64,000 bases of DNA from JADCRZ01 sp965200945 (GCA_965200945.1 OZ241749.1:4092001-4156000); one strand, 5' to 3'; numbered from the stretch's first letter, positions 1-8,472 are shown. The notes: generated by a model not told the origin, from the letters alone. Made by a program: numbers and translations.

Positions 1-494
1 TTGTGGTTAGGCCGCAATCGGCCACCGTCATTCAGAAAAACCCAAACGCGCTGAAGATCAGCAAGGAAGACTTTTACGCCGGCGCAGGCATCGTACGGGC
101 CATACCCGGCCCCGTTTTCTCCATCGCTTCCTATATGGGCGGCATGACCATGAAAGAACAGGGTAAAACCATGCAACTCGTTGGATGCCTGATCGGTACC
201 ATCGCCATCTTTCTACCCAGCGCCCTGCTGGTCTTGTTTTTCTACCCGATCTGGCACAACCTGCAAAAGTATGCAGCGGTATACCGGGCACTGGAAGGCA
301 TCAATGCTGTAGTGGTTGGCATCATGTTCGCTGCCATCGGCTATATGATACGCGATGTAGGCAGCACTGAAAACCTTACCCGGCTTATCATAAACATCTG
401 CGTGGTAACAGGCACCTGGGCGGTGATCAATTATACAAAAGTTGCTTCTCCCCTCATCGTGGTGATCTGCCTGTTGCTGGGCTGGATCTTTTAA
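1..494 (+). CDS. Chromate transporter (ChrA family), 3' part only
   Basis: Integral membrane protein of the CHR chromate transporter family, cut by the window edge. The frame is open from the first bases and ends at the TAA at 492-494, so the GTG near base 3 is probably internal. The family signature is seen as a Pro-Gly-Pro-Val-Phe stretch followed by SIASYMGG at about residues 35-47, the loop before a transmembrane hairpin. Three or four hydrophobic segments follow. Family members export chromate or move sulfate-like anions; the substrate here is not shown by sequence. It ends 26 bases before an SDR gene on the same strand, so the two may be co-transcribed. Confidence 0.85.
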   Translation, partial: VVRPQSATVIQKNPNALKISKEDFYAGAGIVRAIPGPVFSIASYMGGMTMKEQGKTMQLVGCLIGTIAIFLPSALLVLFFYPIWHNLQKYAAVYRALEGINAVVVGIMFAAIGYMIRDVGSTENLTRLIINICVVTGTWAVINYTKVASPLIVVICLLLGWIF

Positions 495-520
495 GTTTCA
501 CCAATCAACATAAACAGACT

Positions 521-1297
521 ATGAACCTGGACATCAACGGACAACTTTTTCTCGTGGGAGGCGCCACCAGCGGGTTTGGGAAAGCCGTAGCGGAAGCCCT
601 GCTGCAGGAAGGGGCACATATCATTGCCATCGCAAGAAATGACGAGAAGCTGAACGAGCTGGCAGGCAGTTTCCCCGGTCAGGTTATGCCGGTAAAGGCA
701 GACATCACCCTTCCCGAAACAGTGCGGCAGATACAGGCCGCCATTGGCGACAGGCAGCTCCAGGGCGCCCTCATCAATGCAGGCGGTCCACCAGCCATGC
801 CGGCGATGGAAGCCCGCCTGGAAGACTGGGATGAGGCTTACAGAACAGTTGTACGGTGGAAGATAGACCTTACCCATGCCCTGCTGCCGGCTATGATAAA
901 AGCGGAGTATGGAAGATGGGTCTTTATTGAAAGCGCTTCCGTAAAACAGCCGATCGAGAACCTGGTACTGAGCAATTCGATGCGGCTGGCTGTGGTAGGC
1001 TGGGTAAAGACCCTCAGTCAGGAGATCGCACGCAAAGGTATAACCATGAACATACTGGGTCCGGGCTCTCATGCCACTCCTGCCATCAACCGGCTGATCA
1101 ATAAAAAAGTGGAACAAACGGGCAAGCCGGTAGAAGAGATCAGGAATCAATACATCCAGAATATCGGGGTCGGGTTCCTTGGCGACCCCGCAGACCTGGC
1201 GGCCCTGGCAGTGTGGTTCCTGTCGCCGCAAAGCCGGTTTATCACTGGCCAGACCATCAGCGTGGATGGCGGGGTGATCAAAGGAATCATGGGGTAG
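521..1297 (+). CDS. SDR family oxidoreductase lacking the usual Tyr-Lys pair
   Basis: A 258-residue Rossmann-fold protein of the short-chain dehydrogenase/reductase family, probably NAD(P)-dependent and cytosolic. The cofactor motif GGATSGFG is at residues 13-20, the NAGG motif at 86-89 and the catalytic-type Ser at 138. Where Tyr-x-x-x-Lys is expected, 13 residues after Ser138, the protein has Ser151 and Arg155 (SNSMR). A subgroup of beta-ketoacyl-reductase-like SDRs shows the same LSN...R pattern, so this is probably a family trait and not decay. Substrate unknown. The C-terminal TGQTISVDGG motif is intact. The start ATG follows the chromate transporter by 26 bases. Confidence 0.88.
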   Translation: MNLDINGQLFLVGGATSGFGKAVAEALLQEGAHIIAIARNDEKLNELAGSFPGQVMPVKADITLPETVRQIQAAIGDRQLQGALINAGGPPAMPAMEARLEDWDEAYRTVVRWKIDLTHALLPAMIKAEYGRWVFIESASVKQPIENLVLSNSMRLAVVGWVKTLSQEIARKGITMNILGPGSHATPAINRLINKKVEQTGKPVEEIRNQYIQNIGVGFLGDPADLAALAVWFLSPQSRFITGQTISVDGGVIKGIMG

Positions 1298-1316
1298 GGA
1301 AAAAACACTGAAACTA

Positions 1317-1364
1317 AAAAGAGGCAGAAGACCTGTTCCAATCGGAAAGTCTTCTGCCTCTTTT
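1317..1364. terminator. Bidirectional intrinsic terminator between SDR and nfu
   Basis: A 16-bp inverted repeat pairs AAAAGAGGCAGAAGAC with GTCTTCTGCCTCTTTT around a 16-base loop. It has A-rich sequence on one side and a T-run on the other. It lies between two convergent genes and can serve both. Confidence 0.85.
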
Positions 1365-1389
1365 ATTTTGAACAGTATCTATTGCGTAA

Positions 1390-1986
1390 TTACTCGGCTT
1401 CAGCCACTACTTCTTTTACTTCCGGAATCATTCTTTTCATCATCCCTTCAATACCTGCTTTCAGGGTGATCATGGAAGAAGGACAGCCTGAGCAGGAACC
1501 CTGCAGCATCAGACTTACCACGCCTTCGTTATAGCTTCTGAACTGAATGGCGCCGCCATCCATTTCCACAGCCGGTTTCACGTAGTTCTCCAGCAATTCC
1601 TTGATGCGTTTTACCACATCATCGTCATCCGCGTCGATGGTGTTTCCCTCGACCTGCTGTGCAGCGGGGATGTCATTTTCATTGATCACTTCTTTTCCTT
1701 CTTCCAGGTACTCTTTCAGGAACTGACGGATCGCCGGGATCACATCCTGCCAGTCGGTTTCGAAAGTTTTGGTGAGGGTAACAAAATTGCTGGCGATAAA
1801 AACACTTTTTATAAAGGGAAAGCCAAACAGTTCGTTGGCCAGCGGAGAAGCAGTTGCGCTTTGAACATCAGGAAAATCAATGCTTTTGCCAGGATATAAC
1901 AGCTTGTTGGCAACGAATTTCATTGTTTCCGGATTTGGAGTCATCTCGGTATAGATGCTGATAACTGGATTACCGGTCTTGATCAT
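1390..1986 (-). CDS. NifU-like Fe-S scaffold/carrier protein (Nfu)
   Basis: A 198-residue protein with an N-terminal Nfu_N domain (about 8-95) and a C-terminal NifU domain (about 125-195). The cluster-binding CxxC is Cys165-Ser-Gly-Cys168 within GSCSGCPSSM. Nfu proteins carry Fe-S clusters to target apoproteins in the cytosol. The linker at about 110-130 is acidic. A TAnnTTTG-type element (TACTTTTG on the minus strand, plus-strand 2005-2012) lies about 20 bases upstream of the ATG. Length and domain order are normal for the family. Confidence 0.92.
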   Translation of the reverse strand: MIKTGNPVISIYTEMTPNPETMKFVANKLLYPGKSIDFPDVQSATASPLANELFGFPFIKSVFIASNFVTLTKTFETDWQDVIPAIRQFLKEYLEEGKEVINENDIPAAQQVEGNTIDADDDDVVKRIKELLENYVKPAVEMDGGAIQFRSYNEGVVSLMLQGSCSGCPSSMITLKAGIEGMMKRMIPEVKEVVAEAE

Positions 1987-2035
1987 ATCACACGTGTTTA
2001 ATTACAAAAGTAACAATTTTATGGCCAAATTGTTA

Positions 2036-2431
2036 TCAGGAGGTATGGTAGCGGCCGGTGCGGTTTTTCTGCGCCAGGCGCAGCAGACGGAAGTTGACGT
2101 AATGGGCGGTTACCATGCAGACTACGGCAGGGATCAGGAACCAGAGCTCCCATTCATGCCATAGCTGTTTGGCCAGCAGTAGCAGGATGCCGGCACTGAA
2201 GATCAGTAGAGGCATCTTGCTGAAATGGTGCTTCTGGTAGCCGTGAAACAAGGCATATGCACCGATCAGAAAGGCCAGTAAGATCATAAAGAATTCAAAC
2301 TGCATGTTGTTTACGATGTTTACACCGAGTACCGGCAGGCTGGTTACCACCAGCGGCAAAACGGCGCAATGGATGGCACAGGCTATGGATGTGCTGATCC
2401 CAAGAGCGTCCCAATTGAATTTAGCTGGCAT
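2036..2431 (-). CDS. MerC domain-containing membrane protein
   Basis: A 131-residue protein with about four hydrophobic segments. The N-terminus carries the MerC hallmark: DALGISTSIACAIHC followed by LPLVVTSLPVLG, with the Cys and His of the first transmembrane helix. MerC proteins were first known as mercuric-ion transporters, but in Bacteroidota they occur outside mer operons. No merA or merR is nearby, so mercury transport is not implied. Instead it is divergent from a sco-fur pair across a shared palindromic operator, which suggests a metal-responsive role. The last residues are polar and poorly conserved in appearance. Confidence 0.85.
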   Translation of the reverse strand: MPAKFNWDALGISTSIACAIHCAVLPLVVTSLPVLGVNIVNNMQFEFFMILLAFLIGAYALFHGYQKHHFSKMPLLIFSAGILLLLAKQLWHEWELWFLIPAVVCMVTAHYVNFRLLRLAQKNRTGRYHTS

Positions 2432-2439
2432 GAAGCCTG

Positions 2440-2469
2440 CAAATGTAGGAAATGCAACTTAGTTGCAAA
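2440..2469 (-). promoter_or_regulatory. Promoter of merC-like gene
   Basis: On the minus strand TTTG (plus-strand 2466-2469) is followed after 18 bases by TACATTTG (plus-strand 2440-2447). This fits the Bacteroidota housekeeping pattern TTTG / TAnnTTTG. The start codon is about 10 bases downstream of the -7 element, so the leader is very short. Confidence 0.6.
2453..2467. promoter_or_regulatory. Perfect 15-bp palindromic operator, probable Fur-family site
   Basis: TGCAACTTAGTTGCA is a perfect dyad (7+1+7) lying inside the spacer and -33 region of the merC-side promoter. It is about 28 bases upstream of the -7 element of the sco side. Its size and symmetry suit a Fur/Zur/PerR-type dimer, and a Fur-family gene is the second gene of the divergent unit. 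Binding by that protein is inference. Confidence 0.6.
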
Positions 2470-2494
2470 AGTTTATTTAGTTCCCGGGCTTCTG

Positions 2495-2502
2495 TAAATT
2501 TG
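2495..2502 (+). promoter_or_regulatory. -7 element of sco-fur promoter
   Basis: TAAATTTG matches the Bacteroidota TAnnTTTG element and lies 23 bases before the ATG of the SCO gene. A clear -33 TTTG at the ideal distance is not seen, which would fit a regulated promoter. Confidence 0.5.
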
Positions 2503-2525
2503 CAGAAACGCCCTTACAAGATGTT

Positions 2526-3185
2526 ATGAAAAAAAAAGCGCTGATCTATATCGTGTTCTTTATCGTGCTGATAGGTGGATTTCTGTTTGCCCTTACCCAG
2601 ATCATTCCGGGTTTCGGCGATGTGAAACTGCCGATCCTGAGTTATGTTCAGCCTTTCTCCTTCCTTGATCAAAATGGCAAACGGATCACGGAAGAAGATA
2701 CCAAAGGCAAAGTGTACGTGGCAGAGTACTTCTTCACCAGCTGCACCGGCATTTGCCCGATCATGAATACCAACATGAAAAGGATCTACGCCTCTTTTGC
2801 GAACGAGCCGAATTTTGTGATCCTCTCCCACTCCGTGGATCCTGAGACTGATTCTGTGGGCAGGCTCCGCAAATACGCCGATTCCATGGGCATCCGCGAA
2901 AACAGGTGGCACATGCTCACCGGCAGAAAGGATAGTCTGTACAATGCCGCCCGTGTCAGCTACCTGCTCGACGATCCCAAAAACAACCACGACAAGATCG
3001 AAGATCAGTTTATCCACACCCAGTTCCTGGCGCTGGTTGACAAAAGCGGCCGGGTAAGAAAAATATATGACAGTCTGAAAAAGAACGAGCTGGATGAATT
3101 GAAAAAGGATATCGTGACGCTGCTGAACGAAAAAGAAACACACAGAACCTATCTGCATTCCCTATTCAATAACAATCCGGGCTAA
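2526..3185 (+). CDS. SCO1/SenC family protein
   Basis: A 219-residue thioredoxin-fold protein anchored by one N-terminal transmembrane helix (about 6-26), with the catalytic domain in the periplasm. The copper-binding motif is Cys73-Thr-Gly-Ile-Cys77 with the distal His164 (FIHTQF). SCO proteins deliver copper to the CuA centre of cytochrome oxidase or act as thiol-disulfide reductants. The heme A synthase at 39 kb shows that the cell makes an aa3-type oxidase. The fur-family gene follows 11 bases after its stop, so the two are probably one transcript. Confidence 0.92.
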   Translation: MKKKALIYIVFFIVLIGGFLFALTQIIPGFGDVKLPILSYVQPFSFLDQNGKRITEEDTKGKVYVAEYFFTSCTGICPIMNTNMKRIYASFANEPNFVILSHSVDPETDSVGRLRKYADSMGIRENRWHMLTGRKDSLYNAARVSYLLDDPKNNHDKIEDQFIHTQFLALVDKSGRVRKIYDSLKKNELDELKKDIVTLLNEKETHRTYLHSLFNNNPG

Positions 3186-3196
3186 ACCAGCAATTT

Positions 3197-3610
3197 ATGA
3201 GCCAGCAGATCGCCACCATTTTAAAAAAGAATTTACTGAGTGTAACCGGCAGCCGGAAAAAGATCCTTGAACTATTCCTCAGCAGCGACGGGGCGCTGGC
3301 CCATTCCGATATTGAAAAAAAGACCGGTGAAAAGTTCGACCGGGTAACGGTTTACCGCACCCTGCAGTCGTTTCTGAACAAAGGCATCATCCACAGCATT
3401 CCTTCAGCCGACAATTCCATCCGGTATGCGTTGTGTAAGGAATGTACTGAACAATGTCATCATGATGATCATATCCACTTCCTCTGCAGGGCCTGTGGAA
3501 ATACGACCTGTCTGGATGAAATACATATACCGATGGTGGCGTTGCCGAAAGGATTTAAAAGTGAGCGGATTGAAATGGTGGTAAGCGGTGTGTGCAAGAA
3601 CTGCCGGTAA
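3197..3610 (+). CDS. Fur family metalloregulator
   Basis: A 137-residue repressor with an N-terminal winged helix (about 12-70, including the FDRVTVYRTLQSFLNKG recognition region) and a C-terminal dimerisation domain. The structural zinc ligands are CxxC pairs at 97/100 and 133/136. A His/Asp/Cys-rich loop (CKECTEQCHHDDHIH, about 80-94) is the likely sensing region. Whether it senses Fe, Zn or peroxide cannot be decided from sequence. Its neighbours merC and sco and the palindrome at 2453-2467 suggest autoregulation and control of metal handling. Confidence 0.9.
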   Translation: MSQQIATILKKNLLSVTGSRKKILELFLSSDGALAHSDIEKKTGEKFDRVTVYRTLQSFLNKGIIHSIPSADNSIRYALCKECTEQCHHDDHIHFLCRACGNTTCLDEIHIPMVALPKGFKSERIEMVVSGVCKNCR

Positions 3611-3614
3611 ACAG

Positions 3615-3644
3615 AAAGCCCCGATGTAGACACATCGGGACTTT
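3615..3644. terminator. Terminator-like hairpin after fur-family gene
   Basis: CCCGATGT and ACATCGGG pair around a 4-base loop. After one mismatch the stem continues as AAAG with CTTT. The following T-run is weak. It lies between the convergent fur-family and M3 peptidase genes. Confidence 0.6.
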
Positions 3645-3722
3645 GGTTAAGGCTCCGATTAGTAGCTTTCTTTATTCCAAGGTGGAGTGAACCGGTGGAA
3701 CAAGCTCATATAAGTGATAATT

Positions 3723-5483
3723 CTATCCGGTAAAATTTTCTGTTGAAACCTGATTTTTTCTGTTCAACTCATTTTCCCATTCTCTTTTCACGAAAGTCAT
3801 CAGGTGCTGAATGTGCTCGGCAGATAGATCAAATTTCAAGCCAGCTGCTTCGTATAACGCAGGTAATTTTTTTGTTCCTCCCAAACTGAGCGCATTTGTA
3901 TAATTATCAAGGGCTTTTTCCTTGTCTTCTCTGAATTGCATCCATAACCCGATGGCCCCAAGCTGGGCGATGCCGTATTCGATATAATAAAACGGCACTT
4001 CAAAAAGATGCAGCTGGCGCTGCCAGGAATATTTCCGGTACTCTTCCAGTCCGCTCCAGTCAACCCCTTTCGACGAAAACTCATCCAGGATGCTGATCCA
4101 GGTCCCGGTTCTTTCTTCAAGGGTATGTTGCGGATGTTCATACACCCAGTGCTGGAACTTGTCGATGGTAGCGATCCAGGGAAAGATGGAAATGACCCGT
4201 TCAAACTGCTGTTCCTTGGCCCTCACGAGCTCTTCTTCCCTGTCGAGATAGGTATCCCAGTAATCCATGGTGAACAATTCCATCGCCATGCTGGCTACTT
4301 CGGCCATTTCCATAGGGTATTCCTTGAACGAGCTCAGTTCGAGCGGATGTGCCAGGAAAGAATGGATGGCATGGCCGCCTTCATGCACCATGGTGGTAAC
4401 ATCATGCATCTGTCCGGCAGCGTTCATGAAGATAAAAGGAGCGCCGCTTTCGGCCAGCGGACAGTTATAGCCGCCGGGAGCCTTGCCCTTGCGGCTTTCA
4501 AGGTCGAGGTGACCGATCTGCTTCATCTTTTCCAGGCATTCGCCGAAGAAAGGACGGAGTTTTTTAAAGCAATCGACTGTTTTCCCGATCAGTTCGTCGC
4601 TGCTTTTGAAGGGGCTGAGCGGGGTGATGCCTTCGGGTTCGGCGTCGGTATCCCAGGGGCGGAGCGTATCGAGGCCCAGCTTCCGTTTTTTGTTTTCGTG
4701 GATCATCTGCACCAGCGGCAGCACGTGCTGCTTTACGGCGTCGTGAAACTTGAAACAGTCTTCCTTGGTATAGTCGAACCGGCCCATTTCCACGAACTTG
4801 TAATCGCGGTAATTGGCGAAACCGGCGTTGAGGGCAACCTGGTTTCTTTTTTCGATGAGGGTAGTGTAGAGGTCATTCAGGGCACCGGTGTCCTGCGACC
4901 TTCTCTCCATGATCTTCAGAAAAACCTGTTCGCGCAGCGAGCGGTCGGGGCTTTGCAGGAACTTGGCGGCCTGTTGCAGCGTGTATTCCTGGTCGTGCAC
5001 GGTGATGGTCATCTTTCCGGAAATGGCGCCAAACTGCTGGGCGGTCACGCTCAGTTCGGCCTGGAGCGGTACGTTGGCTTCGCGGAACAGGTCGATGCTT
5101 TTCCGGACGGAGCGGAGATAGGTAAAGTACTTGTCGGCATCGAGCTCCTGCAGGAACGGAGAGGAGATGAGCTTGCGGTTGAGCTGGTCTGCAAGGGGCT
5201 GCATATGCGGCTGTATCTGCATCATGAAGAAGGTAAAAGCTTCTTCCAGCGGTTTGTTTTCCGTGTCGCAGGTCATGCGGATCTGTCGCCAGCAGGCATC
5301 TTCACTAACTACAGCTTCCAGCTCACTCATATCTTTCAGCCACACTTCCAGGTCTTCCCTTGAATTGATCTCTCGGTCGAGCAGGTTCCTGAAATAACCT
5401 TCGAGGTGTTCCCAGTCGGTGATCACGAAACCGGCCGGAATAAAATGTCTTTCCAGCTTTTTGATATCGGCTGTATATTCCAT
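3723..5483 (-). CDS. M3 family oligoendopeptidase
   Basis: A 586-residue cytosolic zinc metallopeptidase of the PepF/M3 type that degrades short peptides. The zinc motif is HEGGH at residues 367-371, with the probable third ligand Glu395 in EMAEVASM, the expected distance away. There is no signal peptide. The length is typical. A long open frame on the opposite strand (about 4.0-5.4 kb) is a compositional shadow. It lies about 50 bases from the DUF5606 gene on the same strand and may be co-transcribed with it. Confidence 0.93.
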   Translation of the reverse strand: MEYTADIKKLERHFIPAGFVITDWEHLEGYFRNLLDREINSREDLEVWLKDMSELEAVVSEDACWRQIRMTCDTENKPLEEAFTFFMMQIQPHMQPLADQLNRKLISSPFLQELDADKYFTYLRSVRKSIDLFREANVPLQAELSVTAQQFGAISGKMTITVHDQEYTLQQAAKFLQSPDRSLREQVFLKIMERRSQDTGALNDLYTTLIEKRNQVALNAGFANYRDYKFVEMGRFDYTKEDCFKFHDAVKQHVLPLVQMIHENKKRKLGLDTLRPWDTDAEPEGITPLSPFKSSDELIGKTVDCFKKLRPFFGECLEKMKQIGHLDLESRKGKAPGGYNCPLAESGAPFIFMNAAGQMHDVTTMVHEGGHAIHSFLAHPLELSSFKEYPMEMAEVASMAMELFTMDYWDTYLDREEELVRAKEQQFERVISIFPWIATIDKFQHWVYEHPQHTLEERTGTWISILDEFSSKGVDWSGLEEYRKYSWQRQLHLFEVPFYYIEYGIAQLGAIGLWMQFREDKEKALDNYTNALSLGGTKKLPALYEAAGLKFDLSAEHIQHLMTFVKREWENELNRKNQVSTENFTG

Positions 5484-5537
5484 AAATGATCGGTCTTACA
5501 AATGATAAAAGGGGTATCGGGACAAGCAGGAGAGCGG

Positions 5538-5987
5538 TTATTCTTTTTCTTCCGAAACCGTTTCCTGGTCAGCTTCCGGCGTGTTTTCTTCCACCTGTTC
5601 CTGATCTTGTTCCCTGTTGAAATCGACCTTGCCCTGCAATGCGCTGAACCATTTGATCATTTTCTTCATGTCGCTGGCGTACACGCGGTCGAAATCGAGG
5701 TCGGGGTAAACCGACTGAAAATAACTGACCACGGCTGCATTGGATTTCTGGTCGGGCAGCGGTTCGCTGCTTTGCTCCATGGCCTTGAAAATATCGGCCA
5801 GGTTCACATTGTCCTGTACGGTATACACTTCGATGCTTTCGAGGTGTGAGAAATTATGCATGCGGCTCGATACAAATTTGGTATTGTTATCGTCCAGCGA
5901 ACGCACGATGGCACCGTCTGTTTTGCTGTTCAGCAGTTCATACAATCCACTCATTCCGGTGATGGCAACAATTTTCTTATATTCCAT
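5538..5987 (-). CDS. DUF5606 domain-containing protein
   Basis: A 149-residue soluble protein of unknown function, restricted in my knowledge to Bacteroidota. The start is set at the ATG of MEYKKIVAITG, since homologues begin there; an upstream in-frame ATG at 6014 would add nine unrelated residues. The N-terminal 60 residues resemble a small SH3/Tudor-like module (GLYELL...GAIVRSLDD). The last 25 residues are a Glu/Gln-rich tail, probably disordered. The gene precedes the M3 peptidase gene on the same strand. Confidence 0.88.
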   Translation of the reverse strand: MEYKKIVAITGMSGLYELLNSKTDGAIVRSLDDNNTKFVSSRMHNFSHLESIEVYTVQDNVNLADIFKAMEQSSEPLPDQKSNAAVVSYFQSVYPDLDFDRVYASDMKKMIKWFSALQGKVDFNREQDQEQVEENTPEADQETVSEEKE

Positions 5988-6254
5988 GTACTTAAATATT
6001 TTAAAGAGGTGCAATTTAACCTCTAGTTTCTGATTTGATTCCCTTCCGGCGGCAAATTTCAGGTCATTTTACCCGATCCCGGAATATTTAACAAAGCCCG
6101 AAACAAACAGGAGTTATGATAACCCGTTGAACAACAGCATACGGGGAAACAAATCCGACGGGGAATTACCCTAACTTTTATACCTTCCGCCCGGGCAACT
6201 GGCTGTAGTGTAGTCGATTGTATTAATTTAGTAAGAAATAAACAGGAAGTAATC

Positions 6255-6821
6255 ATGGTAGACACCATCATAGAAAAAAGACGAACGATCAAGCCTGCAG
6301 AGATGAATGGAAAAAAGATACCGGATGATCTGGTCAATCATCTGCTGGAACTGGCCGACTGGGCGCCCACGCATGGCCGTACAGAGCCCTGGCGCTTTAT
6401 CGTATACGGGCCTGACAAGATCGCGCAGTTTGCGGCAGACCATGCAAACATGTACCGCGAAAACATGCCGGCGGAGCGGTTCAAGCAGGCTTCTTTCGAT
6501 AACCTGCAGCATGCGGCCGACGGGGCTTCGCATGTGGTACTGGTATATATGCATAGGGGCAGCAATCCGAACATCCCCGAAGTGGAAGAGATCGCAGCTA
6601 CCTCCTGCGCCATCCAGAACCTGTTGCTGGGCGCTACGGAGCACGATATTGCCAGTTTCTGGAGCACGGGCGGCATGGCCCTGCAGCCGGCCATGAAATC
6701 ATATCTGGGATTGAGGGATGAAGACCAGCTGCTGGCGATCCTTTACCTGGGCTACAGCGACCGTCCCGAAAAAGAAGGTAAGCGTTCGGTTCCCCTGTCT
6801 GAAAAGGTGAAGTGGATCTGA
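6255..6821 (+). CDS. Nitroreductase family protein
   Basis: A 188-residue FMN-dependent oxidoreductase of the nitroreductase superfamily. It has the N-terminal RRTIKP FMN-phosphate region at about 9-14, the WAPTHGRTEPWRF stretch near 36-48 and the C-terminal GYSDRPEKEGKRSVPLSEKV flavin-binding tail. The physiological substrate is unknown. The stop codon TGA overlaps the ATG of the downstream sigma factor gene (TGATG), which suggests translational coupling of a redox enzyme with an ECF regulator. Confidence 0.9.
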   Translation: MVDTIIEKRRTIKPAEMNGKKIPDDLVNHLLELADWAPTHGRTEPWRFIVYGPDKIAQFAADHANMYRENMPAERFKQASFDNLQHAADGASHVVLVYMHRGSNPNIPEVEEIAATSCAIQNLLLGATEHDIASFWSTGGMALQPAMKSYLGLRDEDQLLAILYLGYSDRPEKEGKRSVPLSEKVKWI

Positions 6822-7480
6822 TGACCTACCCGCCTGTCCAAAACACCGGAACAACGCGGACACCGTTGGATTATCCTGTATCAGCAGTTCAAAACTCCTC
6901 TCCCTTGAGTGAATGGATCTTAATTAATCAGCTCAAACAAAAAGATGAAACGGCCTTCAGGCAGATCGTCGAGACCTGGAAGGATATGGTCTTTAATACC
7001 GCTTTGGGTATCGTACAAAGCGCCGAAGATGCGGAAGATGTAGCGCAGGAGGTGTTTGTACAGGTGTACGAGTCGATCGGTTCATTCAAGGGCGAGGCTA
7101 AATTTTCGACCTGGCTGTACCGGATCGCGATGACCAAATCCATGGATCACCTCCGGAAAAAGAAGCGCAAAAAACGGTTTGCCTTTGTTCAAAGCCTTTT
7201 TGGTATGAACAACGAGGTGGTGCACGACCCGCCCGATTTTCACCATCCGGGTGTAAAGCTCGATAACAAGGAGAAATCATCGGTGCTGTTCAAGGCCATC
7301 GAAGCGCTGCCGGTGAACCAGAAAACGGCCTTTGTGCTGCACAAGATCGAGGGGCTTAGTTACCAGCAGATCAGTGATATTATGGAGACTTCCGTATCGT
7401 CGATCGAGTCTTTGCTACACCGCGCCAAGAACAATCTGAAAAAAAAGTTGACGGATTATTACCAGAATATGGATTCGTGA
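6821..7480 (+). CDS. ECF RNA polymerase sigma factor
   Basis: About 219 residues from the ATG at 6821, which overlaps the nitroreductase stop; an in-frame GTG at 6812 is possible. Sigma region 2 is seen at about 45-110 (DAEDVAQEVFVQVYESIG and FSTWLYRIAMTKSMDHLRKK). Sigma-70 region 4 is at about 160-212 (ALPVNQKTAFVLHKIEGLSYQQISDIM...SVSSIESLLHRAKNNLKKKL). The basic linker between them is long. The next genes encode a one-helix membrane protein and two CpxP-like proteins, so it is probably an envelope-stress regulator with its own anti-sigma. Confidence 0.92.
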   Translation: MTYPPVQNTGTTRTPLDYPVSAVQNSSPLSEWILINQLKQKDETAFRQIVETWKDMVFNTALGIVQSAEDAEDVAQEVFVQVYESIGSFKGEAKFSTWLYRIAMTKSMDHLRKKKRKKRFAFVQSLFGMNNEVVHDPPDFHHPGVKLDNKEKSSVLFKAIEALPVNQKTAFVLHKIEGLSYQQISDIMETSVSSIESLLHRAKNNLKKKLTDYYQNMDS

Positions 7481-7520
7481 CACAAGTTTTATTTCAATCT
7501 ATCGTCAAATATGCGTTATT

Positions 7521-7856
7521 ATGAATAAGGACAAAGAAATAGCAAGAAAAGTGGAGGATGCGCTGAGCAGCCTGGATGGCCTTCAGCCGGCTTCACCCGG
7601 TGCCTTTTTCTATACACGGGTACAGGCCCGCCTTCATAAAACCGAAAAAAGCGTCTGGGACCATCTCTCCCTCCTGGTTGCCCGGCCGGCGGTCGCCTTT
7701 ACCGTGATCTGTGTTATTTTACTCATGAACATCCTTGTTTTCCTTCAGCAGAAAAATGTTTCGAACGCGCTGGCAGATCAGCAGGAACAATCTTATTACG
7801 AAGATTTCAACAACACTGCTGACAATTTTTACGATTTTGCTCTTAACGAACACTAA
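7521..7856 (+). CDS. Putative anti-sigma factor, single-pass membrane protein
   Basis: A 111-residue protein with a cytosolic N-terminal part (1-50), one transmembrane helix (about 54-76) and a short periplasmic tail rich in acidic and aromatic residues. No zinc-binding HxxxCxxC motif is present. It is assigned as anti-sigma by position (40 bases after an ECF sigma gene) and topology, not by domain similarity. Its stop TAA shares a base with the ATG of the next gene (TAATG), so translation is probably coupled. Confidence 0.6.
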   Translation: MNKDKEIARKVEDALSSLDGLQPASPGAFFYTRVQARLHKTEKSVWDHLSLLVARPAVAFTVICVILLMNILVFLQQKNVSNALADQQEQSYYEDFNNTADNFYDFALNEH

Positions 7857-8353
7857 TGCAAGGCATCAGAAACAAAACCCTTTTATTTATTGTTGCTATA
7901 TCGCTGCTGGCTAATATCATCATGCTGGTCTATTTCGTATGGATACATGGTCACCGGCGCCCTCACGAAGAAACCTTCAGTTCCCCCATCACCGTATTCC
8001 TGCAGAACAATGTCGGCTTTTCCAAGCAGCAGATGGATCAGTATAATCAGCTGAGAACAGAGAACAGGAAAAAGATGAAGCCCATGTTCGAAGATATCCG
8101 CGTCACCAAAGTAAAATTTTACGAACATTTAAACGATGAGCAGGTAGATGATTCTACCTTATCGGGAGAAGCAACGCTGATCGCAGAAAAACAAAAAGCC
8201 ATCGATCTGCAGACCTTTAAAAATTTCAGGCAGGTAAGAACGATCTGTACGGATGAGCAAAAGAAGCGGTACGACTCACTGGTAGCCGGCGTGGTAAGCA
8301 AGTGGCTGTTTGCTCCGCGGAGTGGTCCTCCACGCGACGAAAAAAGGAAATAG
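7856..8353 (+). CDS. CpxP/ZraP-like periplasmic protein (Spy/CpxP family)
   Basis: A 165-residue protein with an N-terminal signal anchor (about 9-30) and a helical periplasmic domain. The family LTxxQ-type repeats appear in weak form (FSKQQMDQYNQLR and CTDEQKKRYDSL). Relatives bind metals or misfolded protein and feed back on envelope-stress systems. It overlaps the putative anti-sigma gene by one base and belongs to the sigma operon. The C-terminus is basic and proline-rich. Confidence 0.72.
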   Translation: MQGIRNKTLLFIVAISLLANIIMLVYFVWIHGHRRPHEETFSSPITVFLQNNVGFSKQQMDQYNQLRTENRKKMKPMFEDIRVTKVKFYEHLNDEQVDDSTLSGEATLIAEKQKAIDLQTFKNFRQVRTICTDEQKKRYDSLVAGVVSKWLFAPRSGPPRDEKRK

Positions 8354-8472
8354 TTTATACATACTGGTAAGAAAATTGCTGATAAAAAGAGGAAAAGGAT
8401 CTGAGGAGCGAAGGTTTTTAGGAAACTCAGCGTCCCATTAGAGAAAATTTTTTCATCATAAAATCAAAAACA

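Noticed and set aside
4008..5363. Long open frame (451 codons) antisense to the M3 peptidase
   Set aside because: It mirrors codon bias of the real gene, lies wholly inside it and has no family resemblance.
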